Both the position numbers and the translations under genes were made by a program. Of a stretch of DNA of 64,000 bases, positions 36,463 to 44,998 are shown piece after piece. Source of the DNA: Paenibacillus marchantiae. GTDB taxonomy: Bacteria; Bacillota; Bacilli; Paenibacillales; Paenibacillaceae. Within the stretch, counting starts at the first letter, position 1, and each line of letters opens with the position of its first letter. Below the pieces are notes generated by a model. It was not told the DNA's origin and did not search any database. It worked only from the letters and a program-made list of their open reading frames with translations. The stretch covers positions 5,270,001-5,334,000 of the forward strand of contig NZ_CP118270.1 in assembly GCF_028771845.1 (NCBI RefSeq), in the 5' to 3' direction.

Positions 36463-37503
36463 TTAAATTGTGCTAGTGTCAATTACGAATCTGTACTTCA
36501 CATCAGAAGCTAATACACGTTTGTATGCTTCGTCAATTTGGTCAGCTGAAATGACTTCGATCATAGGAACAATACTATGTTCTGCACAGAAATCAAGCAT
36601 TTCCTGAGTCTCACGGATGCCACCGATCATTGAACCAGCAAATGAACGACGGTGACCAATGAGGGACATCACATTTACTGCCAACGGCTCCCCAGGAGCA
36701 CCCACATTAACCAACGTGCCATCCAGAGTGAGCAGTGAGAAGTATGCATTGATGTCGATATTTGCACTTACCGTGTTAATAATCAGATCAAAAGACCCGG
36801 CGAGTTTTTTGAACGTATCTGGTTCACTTGTGGCATAGTAATGATCTGCCCCGAATTGCAAACCATCCTCTTTTTTCTTCAATGATTGTGACAGAACAGT
36901 TACTTCTGCCCCCATGGCATGTGCAATTTTGACAGCCATATGACCCAGACCGCCCAGACCTACAACCGCTACTTTTTTACCTGGTCCCGCTCCCCAATGA
37001 TTCAGCGGCGAGTATGTTGTAATACCTGCACATAGAAGAGGTGCAGCGACATCCAGCTCGATGTTATCCGGAATACGAACGATGAACTCCTCAGTTACGA
37101 CGATGTGAGTGGAGTATCCACCTTGTGTAGGTTCGCCGTACTTATCAACACCCGCGTAGGTGGGAACATTTCCTTTGAGACAATACTGCTCTTCTCCTTG
37201 GCGGCAGTTCTCACATTCGCCACAGGAGTCAACCATGCATCCAACTCCTACTCGGTCACCAACTTTGTACTTTGAAACTTCGGCTCCCACATCTGTAACA
37301 ATTCCTGCGATCTCATGTCCAGGTACGAGCGGATAGTTTACGGGGCCCCATTCGCCGTGAGCAGTATGGATGTCAGAATGGCAAATGCCGGCATATTTAA
37401 TCTCGATCAGGACATCGTGCAAATCCAAATCGCGTCGTTTAATCTCAGCCGCCCGGAATGATTGGTGCGGACCGTCAACAGCTCGTGCTTTAGCAGTTAT
37501 CAT
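36463..37503 (-). CDS. Zinc-dependent alcohol dehydrogenase (YahK/AdhA type)
   Basis: This 346-residue medium-chain dehydrogenase oxidises or reduces alcohols and aldehydes with NAD(P). It shows the catalytic zinc site (CHSDIHTAHGEWG, GHEIAG), the structural zinc site (four Cys in DSCGECENCRQGEEQYC) and the cofactor motif GLGGLGHMAV. The start at 37503 has AGGAGG 7 nt upstream; the ATG at 37506 and an earlier in-frame start at 37527 are less well placed. It is divergent from a MerR gene, and its promoter has the 19-bp spacer of MerR-activated genes, as with AdhR and adhA in Bacillus subtilis. Confidence 0.94.
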   Translation of the reverse strand: MITAKARAVDGPHQSFRAAEIKRRDLDLHDVLIEIKYAGICHSDIHTAHGEWGPVNYPLVPGHEIAGIVTDVGAEVSKYKVGDRVGVGCMVDSCGECENCRQGEEQYCLKGNVPTYAGVDKYGEPTQGGYSTHIVVTEEFIVRIPDNIELDVAAPLLCAGITTYSPLNHWGAGPGKKVAVVGLGGLGHMAVKIAHAMGAEVTVLSQSLKKKEDGLQFGADHYYATSEPDTFKKLAGSFDLIINTVSANIDINAYFSLLTLDGTLVNVGAPGEPLAVNVMSLIGHRRSFAGSMIGGIRETQEMLDFCAEHSIVPMIEVISADQIDEAYKRVLASDVKYRFVIDTSTI

Positions 37504-37550
37504 CATAAAACCTCCTAAGATTGTCATTCTTCCTTTTCTCTTGCAAAACT

Positions 37551-37581
37551 ATCTTAATCCCTCTAGTTAACTCTAGGTCAA
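37551..37581 (-). promoter_or_regulatory. MerR-type promoter of the alcohol dehydrogenase gene
   Basis: On the minus strand TTGACC (revcomp of 37576-37581) and TAAGAT (revcomp of 37551-37556) are separated by 19 bp, longer than the usual 17. The spacer contains the dyad CTCTAGTTAACTCTAG. This geometry is the mark of MerR-family activation. Inducer aldehydes are likely, by analogy with AdhR. Confidence 0.75.
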
Positions 37582-37596
37582 ATGTCTTTTGAAATT

Positions 37597-37655
37597 TTGA
37601 CATCCTGCAGCCTGCGTGGTAGAATCCCAAAAGATAATCCTAGAGTTAGCTCGAA
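37597..37655 (+). promoter_or_regulatory. merR promoter with downstream operator-like dyad
   Basis: TTGACA (37597-37602) and TAGAAT (37620-37625) are 17 bp apart on the plus strand. A related dyad (CCTAGAGTTAGCTCGAAG) follows downstream near 37638-37655, before the ATG at 37686, and suggests autoregulation by the MerR protein. Confidence 0.6.
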
Positions 37656-37685
37656 GTCTATATTAGTACGAAAAGGGGAAAATAA

Positions 37686-38099
37686 ATGACGTATTCAATT
37701 AGCGAGGTTGCTAAAGAATTGAATCTAACCGTATATACATTGCGCTACTATGACAAGGAAGGACTCATGCCCTTTGTAGAGCGTACCCCTGGCGGAGCAC
37801 GAAACTTCAAAGAATCAGACATCGATTTTTTAAAGATCATTCAATGTCTGAAAGCTACCGGGATGCCGATCAAGGATATCAAAGATTTTATTGCATGGTG
37901 TTCCGAGGGGGACTCCACCTTGCAGGAGCGATATGACATGTTCACCGAACGCAAGGCCAGTGTAGAAGCGCAAATGGAAGAACTTAGAAAGACCATGGAA
38001 GTTATTGAACATAAACGTGCATATTACAGGACTGCTCTCGATGCTGGAACGGAAGAGATTCATCAAAGCAAGAGAATGGGAAATTTCATTGCTAACTAA
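37686..38099 (+). CDS. MerR-family regulator (AdhR-like)
   Basis: This 137-residue activator has an N-terminal winged helix-turn-helix (YSISEVAKELNLTVYTLRYY, then DKEGLMPF) and a long dimerisation helix (about 75-120). It has no cysteine within the visible domain, unlike AdhR, so the signal is unclear. It diverges from the zinc alcohol dehydrogenase gene and probably controls it. GGGG lies 8 nt upstream of the ATG. Confidence 0.9.
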   Translation: MTYSISEVAKELNLTVYTLRYYDKEGLMPFVERTPGGARNFKESDIDFLKIIQCLKATGMPIKDIKDFIAWCSEGDSTLQERYDMFTERKASVEAQMEELRKTMEVIEHKRAYYRTALDAGTEEIHQSKRMGNFIAN

Positions 38100-38126
38100 T
38101 TACGTTATATTTAACTCACAAAAAAA

Positions 38127-38161
38127 AGAGCCTAAACGTCTATAGACGTTTAGGCTCTTTT
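38127..38161. terminator. Bidirectional terminator between merR and DUF6530-like gene
   Basis: AGAGCCTAAACGTC and GACGTTTAGGCTCT are perfectly complementary, with T-runs on both strands. The stem sequence AGAGCCTAAACG also occurs in the inverted repeat at 28501-28561. Confidence 0.9.
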
Positions 38162-38194
38162 TGCTCAATCCACTTCAGCAATGACGTTTTCTTG

Positions 38195-38674
38195 TTAATA
38201 ACCCATATCCTTTAATATTTTGGATAATGTGCGCAAACGCTCGCCAATCATTTCATCGTCATCACTCAGAGCTTGGCTGAACAGCTTAATATCTTCATTT
38301 ATTCTCTCATTGTCCGTACAGATCTCCACGGACATTGCATCCCCTTGCAGGCCAACACGATCGATGACAGGCTGCTCTGGGTCATATAAATTCTCATATC
38401 TATAGGCCTCGCGAAAATGTTCCAAAGACCGACAGATCAGAATGGACAAATCCAGCACGCGATGGAGAGGCAGTTCCTCAGATTGTCTGGACCACTTTTC
38501 TCCAGTGTATCTCCATACTTTCGCTGAAATATCAACCTTTCCTCTATCGTTCCACTGGGCCAATCCCAGGGAAAGACCTTTTGCGTCCGTGTTTCCGGCC
38601 ATTCGGCCATCAACCTTTTCATAATTATCCGAGACGATAACAGGTTTATGTTTTAACGTTGTAGGTATTTTCAA
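38195..38674 (-). CDS. DUF6530-like protein of unknown function
   Basis: This cytoplasmic protein of 159 residues is conserved in Bacillales, and I recognise it tentatively as DUF6530; no function is established. It is acidic and has no membrane segment. Its C-terminal ERLRTLSKILKDMGY is nearly repeated by a remnant at 40384, so the gene was duplicated. It has its own promoter (38728-38756) with an AGTAAATTAGTAAA-type operator. Confidence 0.7.
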   Translation of the reverse strand: MKIPTTLKHKPVIVSDNYEKVDGRMAGNTDAKGLSLGLAQWNDRGKVDISAKVWRYTGEKWSRQSEELPLHRVLDLSILICRSLEHFREAYRYENLYDPEQPVIDRVGLQGDAMSVEICTDNERINEDIKLFSQALSDDDEMIGERLRTLSKILKDMGY

Positions 38675-38696
38675 TTACATTCCCTCATTCCGTTTA

Positions 38697-38756
38697 CCTT
38701 TTTACTAATTTACTAAACGACGGTTTCATCTTATCTTGATTTTCACTGTTAGTCAA
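38697..38756 (-). promoter_or_regulatory. Promoter copy 1 with TTTAGTAAATTAGTAA operator
   Basis: On the minus strand TTGACT (revcomp of 38751-38756) and TAAGAT (revcomp of 38728-38733) are 17 bp apart. GAAACCGTC and TTTAGTAAATTAGTAA follow at the transcription start. The same order recurs at 40496-40568, so this is one of two copies of a regulated promoter. Confidence 0.65.
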
Positions 38757-38778
38757 ATTCGTTTCCTGTTACATTATT

Positions 38779-39138
38779 TTAATTCTGTGGAGGTCTATTA
38801 TAGCCCTTGTCTCCGTAAGGTTGTAACTTCTGAAGCCACGGCTTCAGGATTTGTTTTTGTTCCCAACGTATATCCGTCACCTTGTCGATGTCCTTCTGTT
38901 CCAGTACCTCATAAGTGAATGCGTCTTCTCCGAACTCTCTCCACTCTTTTTGTAACTCGGCATTTGCAAATCTTCCTTGATCCAGTTGCATCTGCAGCGT
39001 AAACCATTTGTTTTTCAAGTTGGGATAGCTGTCGATATAGATTTTACCGTTTACTTTGTTTTTAATTTGGGCTACACCCATATACGTCTTGATCTGCTTA
39101 TATTCCTCCAGCAGCTCCCTGCGCTTGTTCATATCCAT
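38779..39138 (-). CDS. GIY-YIG nuclease-like protein (degenerate motif)
   Basis: This 119-residue protein has the GIY-YIG fold but a degenerate motif: GVAQIKNKVNGKIYIDSY in place of GVYxI...YIG. The second half has WREFGEDAFTYEVLEQ and the C-terminal QPYGDKGYNRPP, as in other small GIY-YIG family members of Bacillales. Loss of the Tyr and Gly suggests no nuclease activity. It follows the MFS gene by 35 nt, so it is probably in the same transcript. Confidence 0.75.
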   Translation of the reverse strand: MDMNKRRELLEEYKQIKTYMGVAQIKNKVNGKIYIDSYPNLKNKWFTLQMQLDQGRFANAELQKEWREFGEDAFTYEVLEQKDIDKVTDIRWEQKQILKPWLQKLQPYGDKGYNRPPQN

Positions 39139-39173
39139 GTGTCTCTCTCCTTATCGTTTCGATTCCCTTTCCG

Positions 39174-40382
39174 TCATGATGATGGAGTTTCTTCAGCTTT
39201 ACTTCTCCTTTCAATGACTATAGGCAGCAATAGTAGCGCACCAATAATCACAAAAACACCACTCGCTATAAATACACTTAGCAGGGAAAACGTATCCTTG
39301 AGATATCCGGAAGTAAGCATGCCAATCACCATCATTCCCATAAAAATCGGCATGATCGCTCCAGATACCCGGCCAATAAATGCCCCTTCCGTATTCCGCA
39401 CAAGAAGCGTCTGAATTCCCCCCTGAATACACGGGAAGAACAAACCGCTGATGACGAGCAGAATAATGGTTAACCAAATTTGTGTTGATGCGCCCATTCC
39501 AACCGTACAGATCGCACTGACAAGTAAGCCGACTAAAAGCAATAACTGTGGCTTTACTTTTTTAGCGATCGCCATGATCACAGCACCTCCGACCAACATG
39601 GCCGCCCCATTCGCCATCACCAGCCATTGTAAGAACTCTTTGTCCTGACCCAAATTTTCAATGACAAGAAAGAGCTGAAGCGGTTGAGTTAGTCCTGATG
39701 CCAAACCAACTGCCGAGAAGGTTAATCCAAGTGTTCTTAAGGATTTATTCGCCCCGATATAACGCAGGCCATCCGTGAGCTCTTTAAGGAAGCCGCCACT
39801 ATTACCTGATTTCTCCTCCTCTACATCTCGGGGAAGCGATAATAATACGAGCGAAGAGCCCAGAAACATAACTGCTGTCAGGATGAGGGATACGTTAATG
39901 CCAAACTTAATGAAAATAAACGTGCCGATGACCGGCCCCAAAACCATAAAAACAGCAACAAGCGTTTGCGACATGGCCATGACACCCTGCAATTGTTCGG
40001 CTGGTACATGCCGTTTGTACAGTTTCATCGCCGAAGGCTGAGAAAACTGTGACAAGCTGGCAGAAACGAATGATCCAATCAGAAGTGCAATCCAGCCACC
40101 ATTCATGACCGCAAGCAATACAACACCAACGGACAAACCTGAGAATAAATCGCTCCATACCATTGTTTTTTTCGGCCGCCATCGGTCGGCAAAGGTACCG
40201 CCAATCAGGCCAAATATAAAGATCGGTGAGAATTCCGCTACCGAAATCAGTGAAATATCAACGGGATTATTATGCGTCAATTCTGAAACATAAAGAAGAA
40301 CGGCATAATTCCGGATCCAGATTCCGAGCTGCAATAGAACTCGGGAAAGGATAATTGTTCGAACATATGGATTGGCAAACAT
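39174..40382 (-). CDS. MFS transporter, drug-efflux type
   Basis: This 12-helix transporter of 402 residues belongs to the MFS_3/EntS-like group (SVAEFSPIFIFGLIGGTFADRW near 50, with the family loop GGxxADRW). Efflux of a drug or siderophore is plausible. The ATG starts 1 nt after the stop codon of a short remnant, and GGGG 8 nt upstream lies in that remnant's coding end. It uses promoter copy 2 of a duplicated control region. Confidence 0.9.
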   Translation of the reverse strand: MFANPYVRTIILSRVLLQLGIWIRNYAVLLYVSELTHNNPVDISLISVAEFSPIFIFGLIGGTFADRWRPKKTMVWSDLFSGLSVGVVLLAVMNGGWIALLIGSFVSASLSQFSQPSAMKLYKRHVPAEQLQGVMAMSQTLVAVFMVLGPVIGTFIFIKFGINVSLILTAVMFLGSSLVLLSLPRDVEEEKSGNSGGFLKELTDGLRYIGANKSLRTLGLTFSAVGLASGLTQPLQLFLVIENLGQDKEFLQWLVMANGAAMLVGGAVIMAIAKKVKPQLLLLVGLLVSAICTVGMGASTQIWLTIILLVISGLFFPCIQGGIQTLLVRNTEGAFIGRVSGAIMPIFMGMMVIGMLTSGYLKDTFSLLSVFIASGVFVIIGALLLLPIVIERRSKAEETPSS

Positions 40383-40383
40383 T

Positions 40384-40467
40384 TTAATACCCCATATCCT
40401 TTAAGATTTTTGCTAACGCGCGCAGCCGTTCCCTATTCATTCCATCATAAAGCAACGGCTTCTTTCA
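40384..40467 (-). pseudogene. Remnant of a second DUF6530-like gene
   Basis: The minus-strand frame ends DGMNRERLRALAKILKDMGY then stop, matching the last residues of the DUF6530-like protein at 38195. Upstream, an ATG with a strong GGAGGGGG site opens another frame (MKEAVAL) that stops after seven codons. Most of the gene is missing and a frameshift separates the two ends. The remnant now serves as the leader of the MFS gene. Confidence 0.7.
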
Positions 40468-40495
40468 TTTTCCCCCTCCTCTCCATCAACTTTTT

Positions 40496-40568
40496 ATTTA
40501 GTAATTTACTAAATTACTAATTTACTAAATCACGGTTTCATTCTATACAGAATATCTTCCTTCGTCAA
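40496..40568 (-). promoter_or_regulatory. Promoter copy 2 with expanded operator
   Basis: On the minus strand TTGACG (revcomp of 40563-40568) and TAGAAT (revcomp of 40540-40545) are 17 bp apart, followed by GAAACCGTG and several TTTAGTAAATTA units. It matches promoter copy 1 at 38697 but has extra repeats, forming a perfect dyad TTTAGTAAATTACTAAA. The remaining stretch 40569-40690 shows nothing recognisable. Confidence 0.65.
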
Positions 40569-40687
40569 TCGTTTTTTGAATGCTTCCTTTTCACTTCTGT
40601 TTTTTGAACAATAAAATGATGGATGGGAAAAAGGTGCTGTTCATCTCATTTCTACTGTAATTTTTGGGCAAGAAATGTATCCAAAAA

Positions 40688-40717
40688 AACAAAAAAGCCG
40701 CTAAAATTAGCGGCTTT
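40688..40717 (-). terminator. Terminator downstream of the second MFS gene
   Basis: The stem AAAGCCGCTA/TAGCGGCTTT with loop ATTT is followed on the minus strand by a T-run, about 93 nt after the MFS stop. Confidence 0.8.
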
Positions 40718-40809
40718 CCGTGCTCGAACATGTATGATTATGTCGTTTCAATTTGCTACCTCAATGAAAATTCACACTTATGGAGCGAAGAAGCAGCCTT
40801 CAGGATTTA

Positions 40810-42030
40810 CTAATTAGTACTTGGAATCGAGTAGTCTACTATAGGAGCGGTGGCTGCTTCCGGTTTCAATTGAATGGATCGCTGGCAGATCGCTGTGATC
40901 CCAAAAGCCATCAGAGCTAGGATCACAGCTACTGGTGGTACCCACTTCACACCGCCTAAACTGACAGCAAGTCCGCCAACTCCGGAACCGATCGCTATCC
41001 CCACATTTGCCGCCACGGGCAGCAGCGTGGACGCGAACGGTCTGGAATTCGGCGCGATCGCTCCGGAGACGTCGAACAGATAGAGCTGGGACGCTGCGCT
41101 CATGGATGATGACAGGCAACCGATCAGGAACAGGAACGCCAAGCCCAGCCACAGATGAGACACAGTGAAGCTGAGTCCCAAAAAGATTGCAGCTTGAATG
41201 ACGAAAAGCCACTTGAGCTTGGGCAAGAAATCTCCTTTGGCTATTTTGGCACCAATCCAATTGCTTAGTATGCTGCAGGCACCGTATATGAGGAGTACAG
41301 CGCTAATCCAACGTGTAGGTATACCCATGGACTGTCCCAGTAACGGAGTGATATACGTAAAGATCACAAAAATACAACTGTTTCCAAGAACCGGAATCAA
41401 GCAGGCCAGCAATATACGCGGCTTCATAAATAGCGCCATCTGATCACTGAATGAACCGGCAATGGTCGTAGTTTGTCGCGGAAGAATCCGGAACATGAAT
41501 ATGAATGGCACGACCCCGATGCATGCTGTAACAACAAACGTCATGGACCAGTTCAGATGCTGTCCAATGAAGGTTCCGAGCGGGACGCCAAGCACATTGG
41601 CAATGGAAAAGCCACCCAGTATCCAGGCGATCGCTTCCCCTCTCCGTTCCCGGTTAACTGCGTCGCTTGCAATCGAGACCGAAAGCGATATCGTAAGTCC
41701 GCATGCAACAGCTGAAGCGATCCGAATAACCATCAAGGAATAGAACGTCGTTGAGAACATGGTAAGTACGTTTAAGGCAAGCACGACTGCAAACCCAATT
41801 AAAATGGAGTTTCTTCGAGGAATTTTGGCCAAGAAAGCAACAGCAAACGGTGTTCCGATCGCATAGGCAATGGCGAAGCCCGATACGAGCGCACCTGCGG
41901 CAGCCAGCGATACTTTCATATAGGTTTCGATTTCCTTCAATACGCCTACAATCACGTATTCGGTTGTTCCCAACACAAAGCTAACTAAGGTAAGTGTTAA
42001 AATAAGTAAATTTTCTCTTTTTCTAGTCAA
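40810..42030 (-). CDS. MFS transporter, AraJ/YdhP-like (sugar or drug efflux)
   Basis: This 406-residue transporter has 12 transmembrane helices and typical DHA1-type sequences (SFVLGTTEYVIVGVLKEIET near 17, then AYAIGTPFAVAFLAKIPRRN). It diverges from an AraC regulator gene at 42264, which probably controls it. Efflux of a sugar-like or antibiotic compound is inferred from the family only. Confidence 0.9.
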   Translation of the reverse strand: MTRKRENLLILTLTLVSFVLGTTEYVIVGVLKEIETYMKVSLAAAGALVSGFAIAYAIGTPFAVAFLAKIPRRNSILIGFAVVLALNVLTMFSTTFYSLMVIRIASAVACGLTISLSVSIASDAVNRERRGEAIAWILGGFSIANVLGVPLGTFIGQHLNWSMTFVVTACIGVVPFIFMFRILPRQTTTIAGSFSDQMALFMKPRILLACLIPVLGNSCIFVIFTYITPLLGQSMGIPTRWISAVLLIYGACSILSNWIGAKIAKGDFLPKLKWLFVIQAAIFLGLSFTVSHLWLGLAFLFLIGCLSSSMSAASQLYLFDVSGAIAPNSRPFASTLLPVAANVGIAIGSGVGGLAVSLGGVKWVPPVAVILALMAFGITAICQRSIQLKPEAATAPIVDYSIPSTN

Positions 42031-42263
42031 AAATAAGCCCTCACAATTCTCTCTAATGTTGCAAGCGTTTCATTTTCTTAAATAGATTCCATTGTTAACA
42101 AATTTTGCTTTCACATCCCTTCAATTCGATATATAGTACATATTATTGAATAGTGAAATTGTACTGTTAGACATGCTAGGCGACAATCAAGGTTGTTGTG
42201 ATCTTCATCAAAAACATTATGTATGTTGTCATTTCACCACAGAATCTTGAAGGGAAGACATTA

Positions 42264-43127
42264 ATGAATACACGCCATGAGCCCCACCGACTACATGAAG
42301 ATCAAGATTGCATTATTATTTATGTAGGGAAGTTGGCAGACAATCCGCATTGGAGTTTTCCGACCCACAAACATGACGATTTGCATGAGATTATTTACGT
42401 TAATGAGGGTCAGGGTTCGTTCACGATTGATGGGACAAAGCACTCAGCCCAAAAGGGAGATCTTCTTGTATATAACAAAGGAACACTTCACGAGGAAAAA
42501 TCCGACCCGGAATTCCCTTTATCCACCTTTTATTGCGGCTTTCGTTTCAAAGAGGGTACCCGTGCCAACAACGATTGGATTATTCCTCCCGGTAGCGAGC
42601 CAGTTGTTCGTGCCAATCGTTATTCGGAAGAGATCCGTTCGTTAATGCAGACCATGTTCAATGAATTTTCAATCCGGGAAGAAGGATATGACTCTATTTC
42701 CCATCATCTGCTGAATGCCGTTCTGCTCATTATCGATCGCATGTCTCACCATCAGCGCACAGCAAGTGAGATCATTCGGAATAATACCCTCGCTGAAAGC
42801 ATCAAAGACTATTTGGATACGAACTATCGTCAAAATATTAAGCTGAAGGACTTGGCGGACCAATTCCATATCGACTTCTACTACTTGATCCATATGTATA
42901 AAAATTGCTACGGTACCTCCCCCTATCATTACCTCATTCAGCGAAGAATGGGAGAAGCGACCCGATTGTTGGTTTCGACCAAGAAAAAAGTATGGGAAAT
43001 CTCCAAGTTGGTCGGGTACGAGAACCCAAACTACTTTACAATTTTATTTACCAAAACGGTAGGTGAATCTCCGAGAAGTTTCCGCAAAAGATATCAAAAG
43101 GACATGTTTGGGGACCCTTCCAACTAA
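42264..43127 (+). CDS. AraC-family regulator with cupin sensor domain
   Basis: This 287-residue regulator has an N-terminal cupin domain (FPTHKHDDLHEIIYVNEGQG, then GDLLVYNKGTLHEE) and a C-terminal AraC double helix-turn-helix (IKLKDLADQFHIDFYYLIHM, then VWEISKLVGYENPNYFTILF). The start at 42264 has AAGGGA 9 nt upstream; the earlier ATG at 42198 lacks a site. It is divergent from the AraJ-like MFS gene. Confidence 0.9.
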   Translation: MNTRHEPHRLHEDQDCIIIYVGKLADNPHWSFPTHKHDDLHEIIYVNEGQGSFTIDGTKHSAQKGDLLVYNKGTLHEEKSDPEFPLSTFYCGFRFKEGTRANNDWIIPPGSEPVVRANRYSEEIRSLMQTMFNEFSIREEGYDSISHHLLNAVLLIIDRMSHHQRTASEIIRNNTLAESIKDYLDTNYRQNIKLKDLADQFHIDFYYLIHMYKNCYGTSPYHYLIQRRMGEATRLLVSTKKKVWEISKLVGYENPNYFTILFTKTVGESPRSFRKRYQKDMFGDPSN

Positions 43128-43155
43128 AAAAACAGGTAGCCCGAGGGCTACCTGT
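43126..43155 (-). terminator. Terminator of the cation transporter gene
   Basis: The perfect stem ACAGGTAGCCC/GGGCTACCTGT is followed on the minus strand by seven T. It lies 70 nt after the CDF stop and touches the end of the AraC gene on the other strand. Confidence 0.8.
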
Positions 43156-43223
43156 CCTGTCATACGTCAAGAAGAGACTATGTCCATGTTTACCGGCAAG
43201 TTCTTTTATATGCCGCTTATGTT

Positions 43224-44120
43224 TTATACTTGACCCACTTCGCTAGGGGCTTCGTCTGGTTCAACGTGAACATGAACAGTGTACACATCATGTTCTCTTA
43301 ACAATTCGTCTTCTACATTTGTTGAAATATCATGAGCTTTCTGAAGATCCAAATCCGATCGTACAAGAATTACCACATCGACAACGGCATTATTACCGTA
43401 ATTCCGGGCTCTTAAGTCTTTAACCGCCTCAACGCCATCTACATTGGCAATTGTACTCCTGTATTCCTTGATGAGCTCTTCATCAAATCCATCTGTAAGA
43501 TGGTGTGTTGCTTCACGAAAAATGTCCCAAGCGGTTTTACATATTAGAAAGCCCACTGCTACAGCTGTTAATGGGTCGAGCCATGGCAGGCCGAATTGGG
43601 AACCAATAATCCCTATTACTGTCCCTATACTAACCCAGGCATCCGAGATATTGTCTTTTGCAGCTGCCATAACCGCCTGGCTCTTGATCTTCAAAGCAAG
43701 TCTTTTGTTATATCTGTAAACCAGATACATCACAGCGGCACAGAAAATGCCTGTCCATGCTGCGATGATGTCTGGAGATTCGCTTTTCCCCTGGAATACG
43801 GATGTAATAGCTTCGTATAACACTTGAATCCCTACTGCCATCATTATAAAAGAAGCAACCAGTGAGGCAACGGTCTCTGCTTTCCAGTGTCCGTATGTAT
43901 GATCTTTATCAGCTGGACGCTGAGCAAGTCTCAGACCGATAAGAACCGCGATCGAAGCTATAATATCGGTAGCATTGTTTAACCCATCGGCTTTCAAAGC
44001 CTCAGAATTAGACATATAACCGATCATCATTTTAATTGCAGTCAAACAAATATAAGCAATAATACTGATGATTGCTCCCTTTTCACCCAATTTTAAGTTG
44101 TCGTACTTTATTTGCTCCAC
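43224..44120 (-). CDS. Cation diffusion facilitator transporter
   Basis: This 298-residue exporter of divalent metals (Zn, Co, Fe or Mn) has about six transmembrane helices and a C-terminal cytoplasmic domain. The metal site is visible in DGLNNATDIIASI and the loop motif DHTYGHWKAE. The start is GTG at 44120, preceded by AGGGGG at 10 nt; the in-frame TTG at 44144 lies upstream of that site. The metal is not determined. Confidence 0.9.
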   Translation of the reverse strand: MEQIKYDNLKLGEKGAIISIIAYICLTAIKMMIGYMSNSEALKADGLNNATDIIASIAVLIGLRLAQRPADKDHTYGHWKAETVASLVASFIMMAVGIQVLYEAITSVFQGKSESPDIIAAWTGIFCAAVMYLVYRYNKRLALKIKSQAVMAAAKDNISDAWVSIGTVIGIIGSQFGLPWLDPLTAVAVGFLICKTAWDIFREATHHLTDGFDEELIKEYRSTIANVDGVEAVKDLRARNYGNNAVVDVVILVRSDLDLQKAHDISTNVEDELLREHDVYTVHVHVEPDEAPSEVGQV

Positions 44121-44361
44121 GAAAAGTAATCCCCCTGATTCCAACTGTTTTCTAGCACTTTACGATGGTATCATCACGGTGTTGTGTGGGTCTAGAGAAA
44201 CGTTTTGAACCAAGTAAAACAATGTCTGTACAACGAAAGAGTTTGACCTCGGCCAAAAAAAGTTGCGATAAGTAAACTTTTAGATATTGTGAATCGCCCC
44301 CCTTATCCACTCACAATTCTCCTCTTCACTTCGGTCTGCCCTACCTTTTCCGCCATATTGC

Positions 44362-44392
44362 TTGACTCTGGTATCGTACCAGGGTTTATTGT
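44362..44392 (+). promoter_or_regulatory. MerR-type promoter of the GNAT-merR operon
   Basis: TTGACT (44362-44367) and TATTGT (44387-44392) are separated by 19 bp, and the spacer holds the perfect dyad CTGGTATCGTACCAG. It lies about 45 nt before the GNAT start, so the MerR protein encoded downstream probably activates its own operon. Confidence 0.7.
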
Positions 44393-44439
44393 TGGTTTAT
44401 AACAAATATGGCTTTACAAATCAGGAGTGGATTAAGTTG

Positions 44440-44976
44440 ATGTTACAAAAACGGTTTGACCAAGTGTTTGAAATTATGAAGCAGTCGTTTCCCGAAGCTG
44501 AATATCGGGAATATTCAGAACAGAAGAAGTTGCTTTCCCATTCATGCTACCGCCTTCTTACAGAGGAAAATGAACAGAATGAAGTGACTGGCTTTCTCGC
44601 AGGCTGGGAGTTCGAGTCGTTCAAATATATAGAGCATTTGGCTGTTTCCCCGAACATTCGTGGAGGCGGCATAGGCAAGCGGTTAATGGAACGTTACATG
44701 AAGCAGACCGCCAAGCCGGTTATATTGGAAGTTGAATTGCCAGAAGATGAGATGAAGCGGAGAAGGATCGGATTTTACGAGCGTCTGGGATTCTGCTTGG
44801 GAGATCATTCTTATGTTCAGCCGCCTCTTCGTGCTGTCGGGCAGGAAACCCTCTCATTACAGATCATGAGTTATCCAGCAAAGTTGAACCCAACACAATT
44901 TGAAATGGTGAAAAAAATGCTGTATAAGGAAGTGTATGGCGCGCCTTCAGCATACGCGCACGCATCTAATAATTAA
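44440..44976 (+). CDS. GNAT-family N-acetyltransferase
   Basis: This enzyme of 178 residues has the acetyl-CoA loop IRGGGIGKRLMERYM and a typical ending IGFYERLGFCLGD. AGGAG lies 12 nt upstream; the TTG three bases earlier (44437) is an equally likely start. It is co-transcribed with the MerR gene downstream (22-nt gap) under a MerR-type promoter. The MerR protein has a ligand domain, so the acetylated compound may also be the inducer. Confidence 0.85.
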   Translation: MLQKRFDQVFEIMKQSFPEAEYREYSEQKKLLSHSCYRLLTEENEQNEVTGFLAGWEFESFKYIEHLAVSPNIRGGGIGKRLMERYMKQTAKPVILEVELPEDEMKRRRIGFYERLGFCLGDHSYVQPPLRAVGQETLSLQIMSYPAKLNPTQFEMVKKMLYKEVYGAPSAYAHASNN

Positions 44977-44998
44977 GTGTAAACGAGGAAGAAAACCG

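Noticed and set aside
40491..40530. Short tandem TTTACTAAA-type units as a possible CRISPR or iteron array
   Set aside because: There are only a few AT-rich units with no spacers of regular length; they fit an operator expansion of the promoter at 38697.
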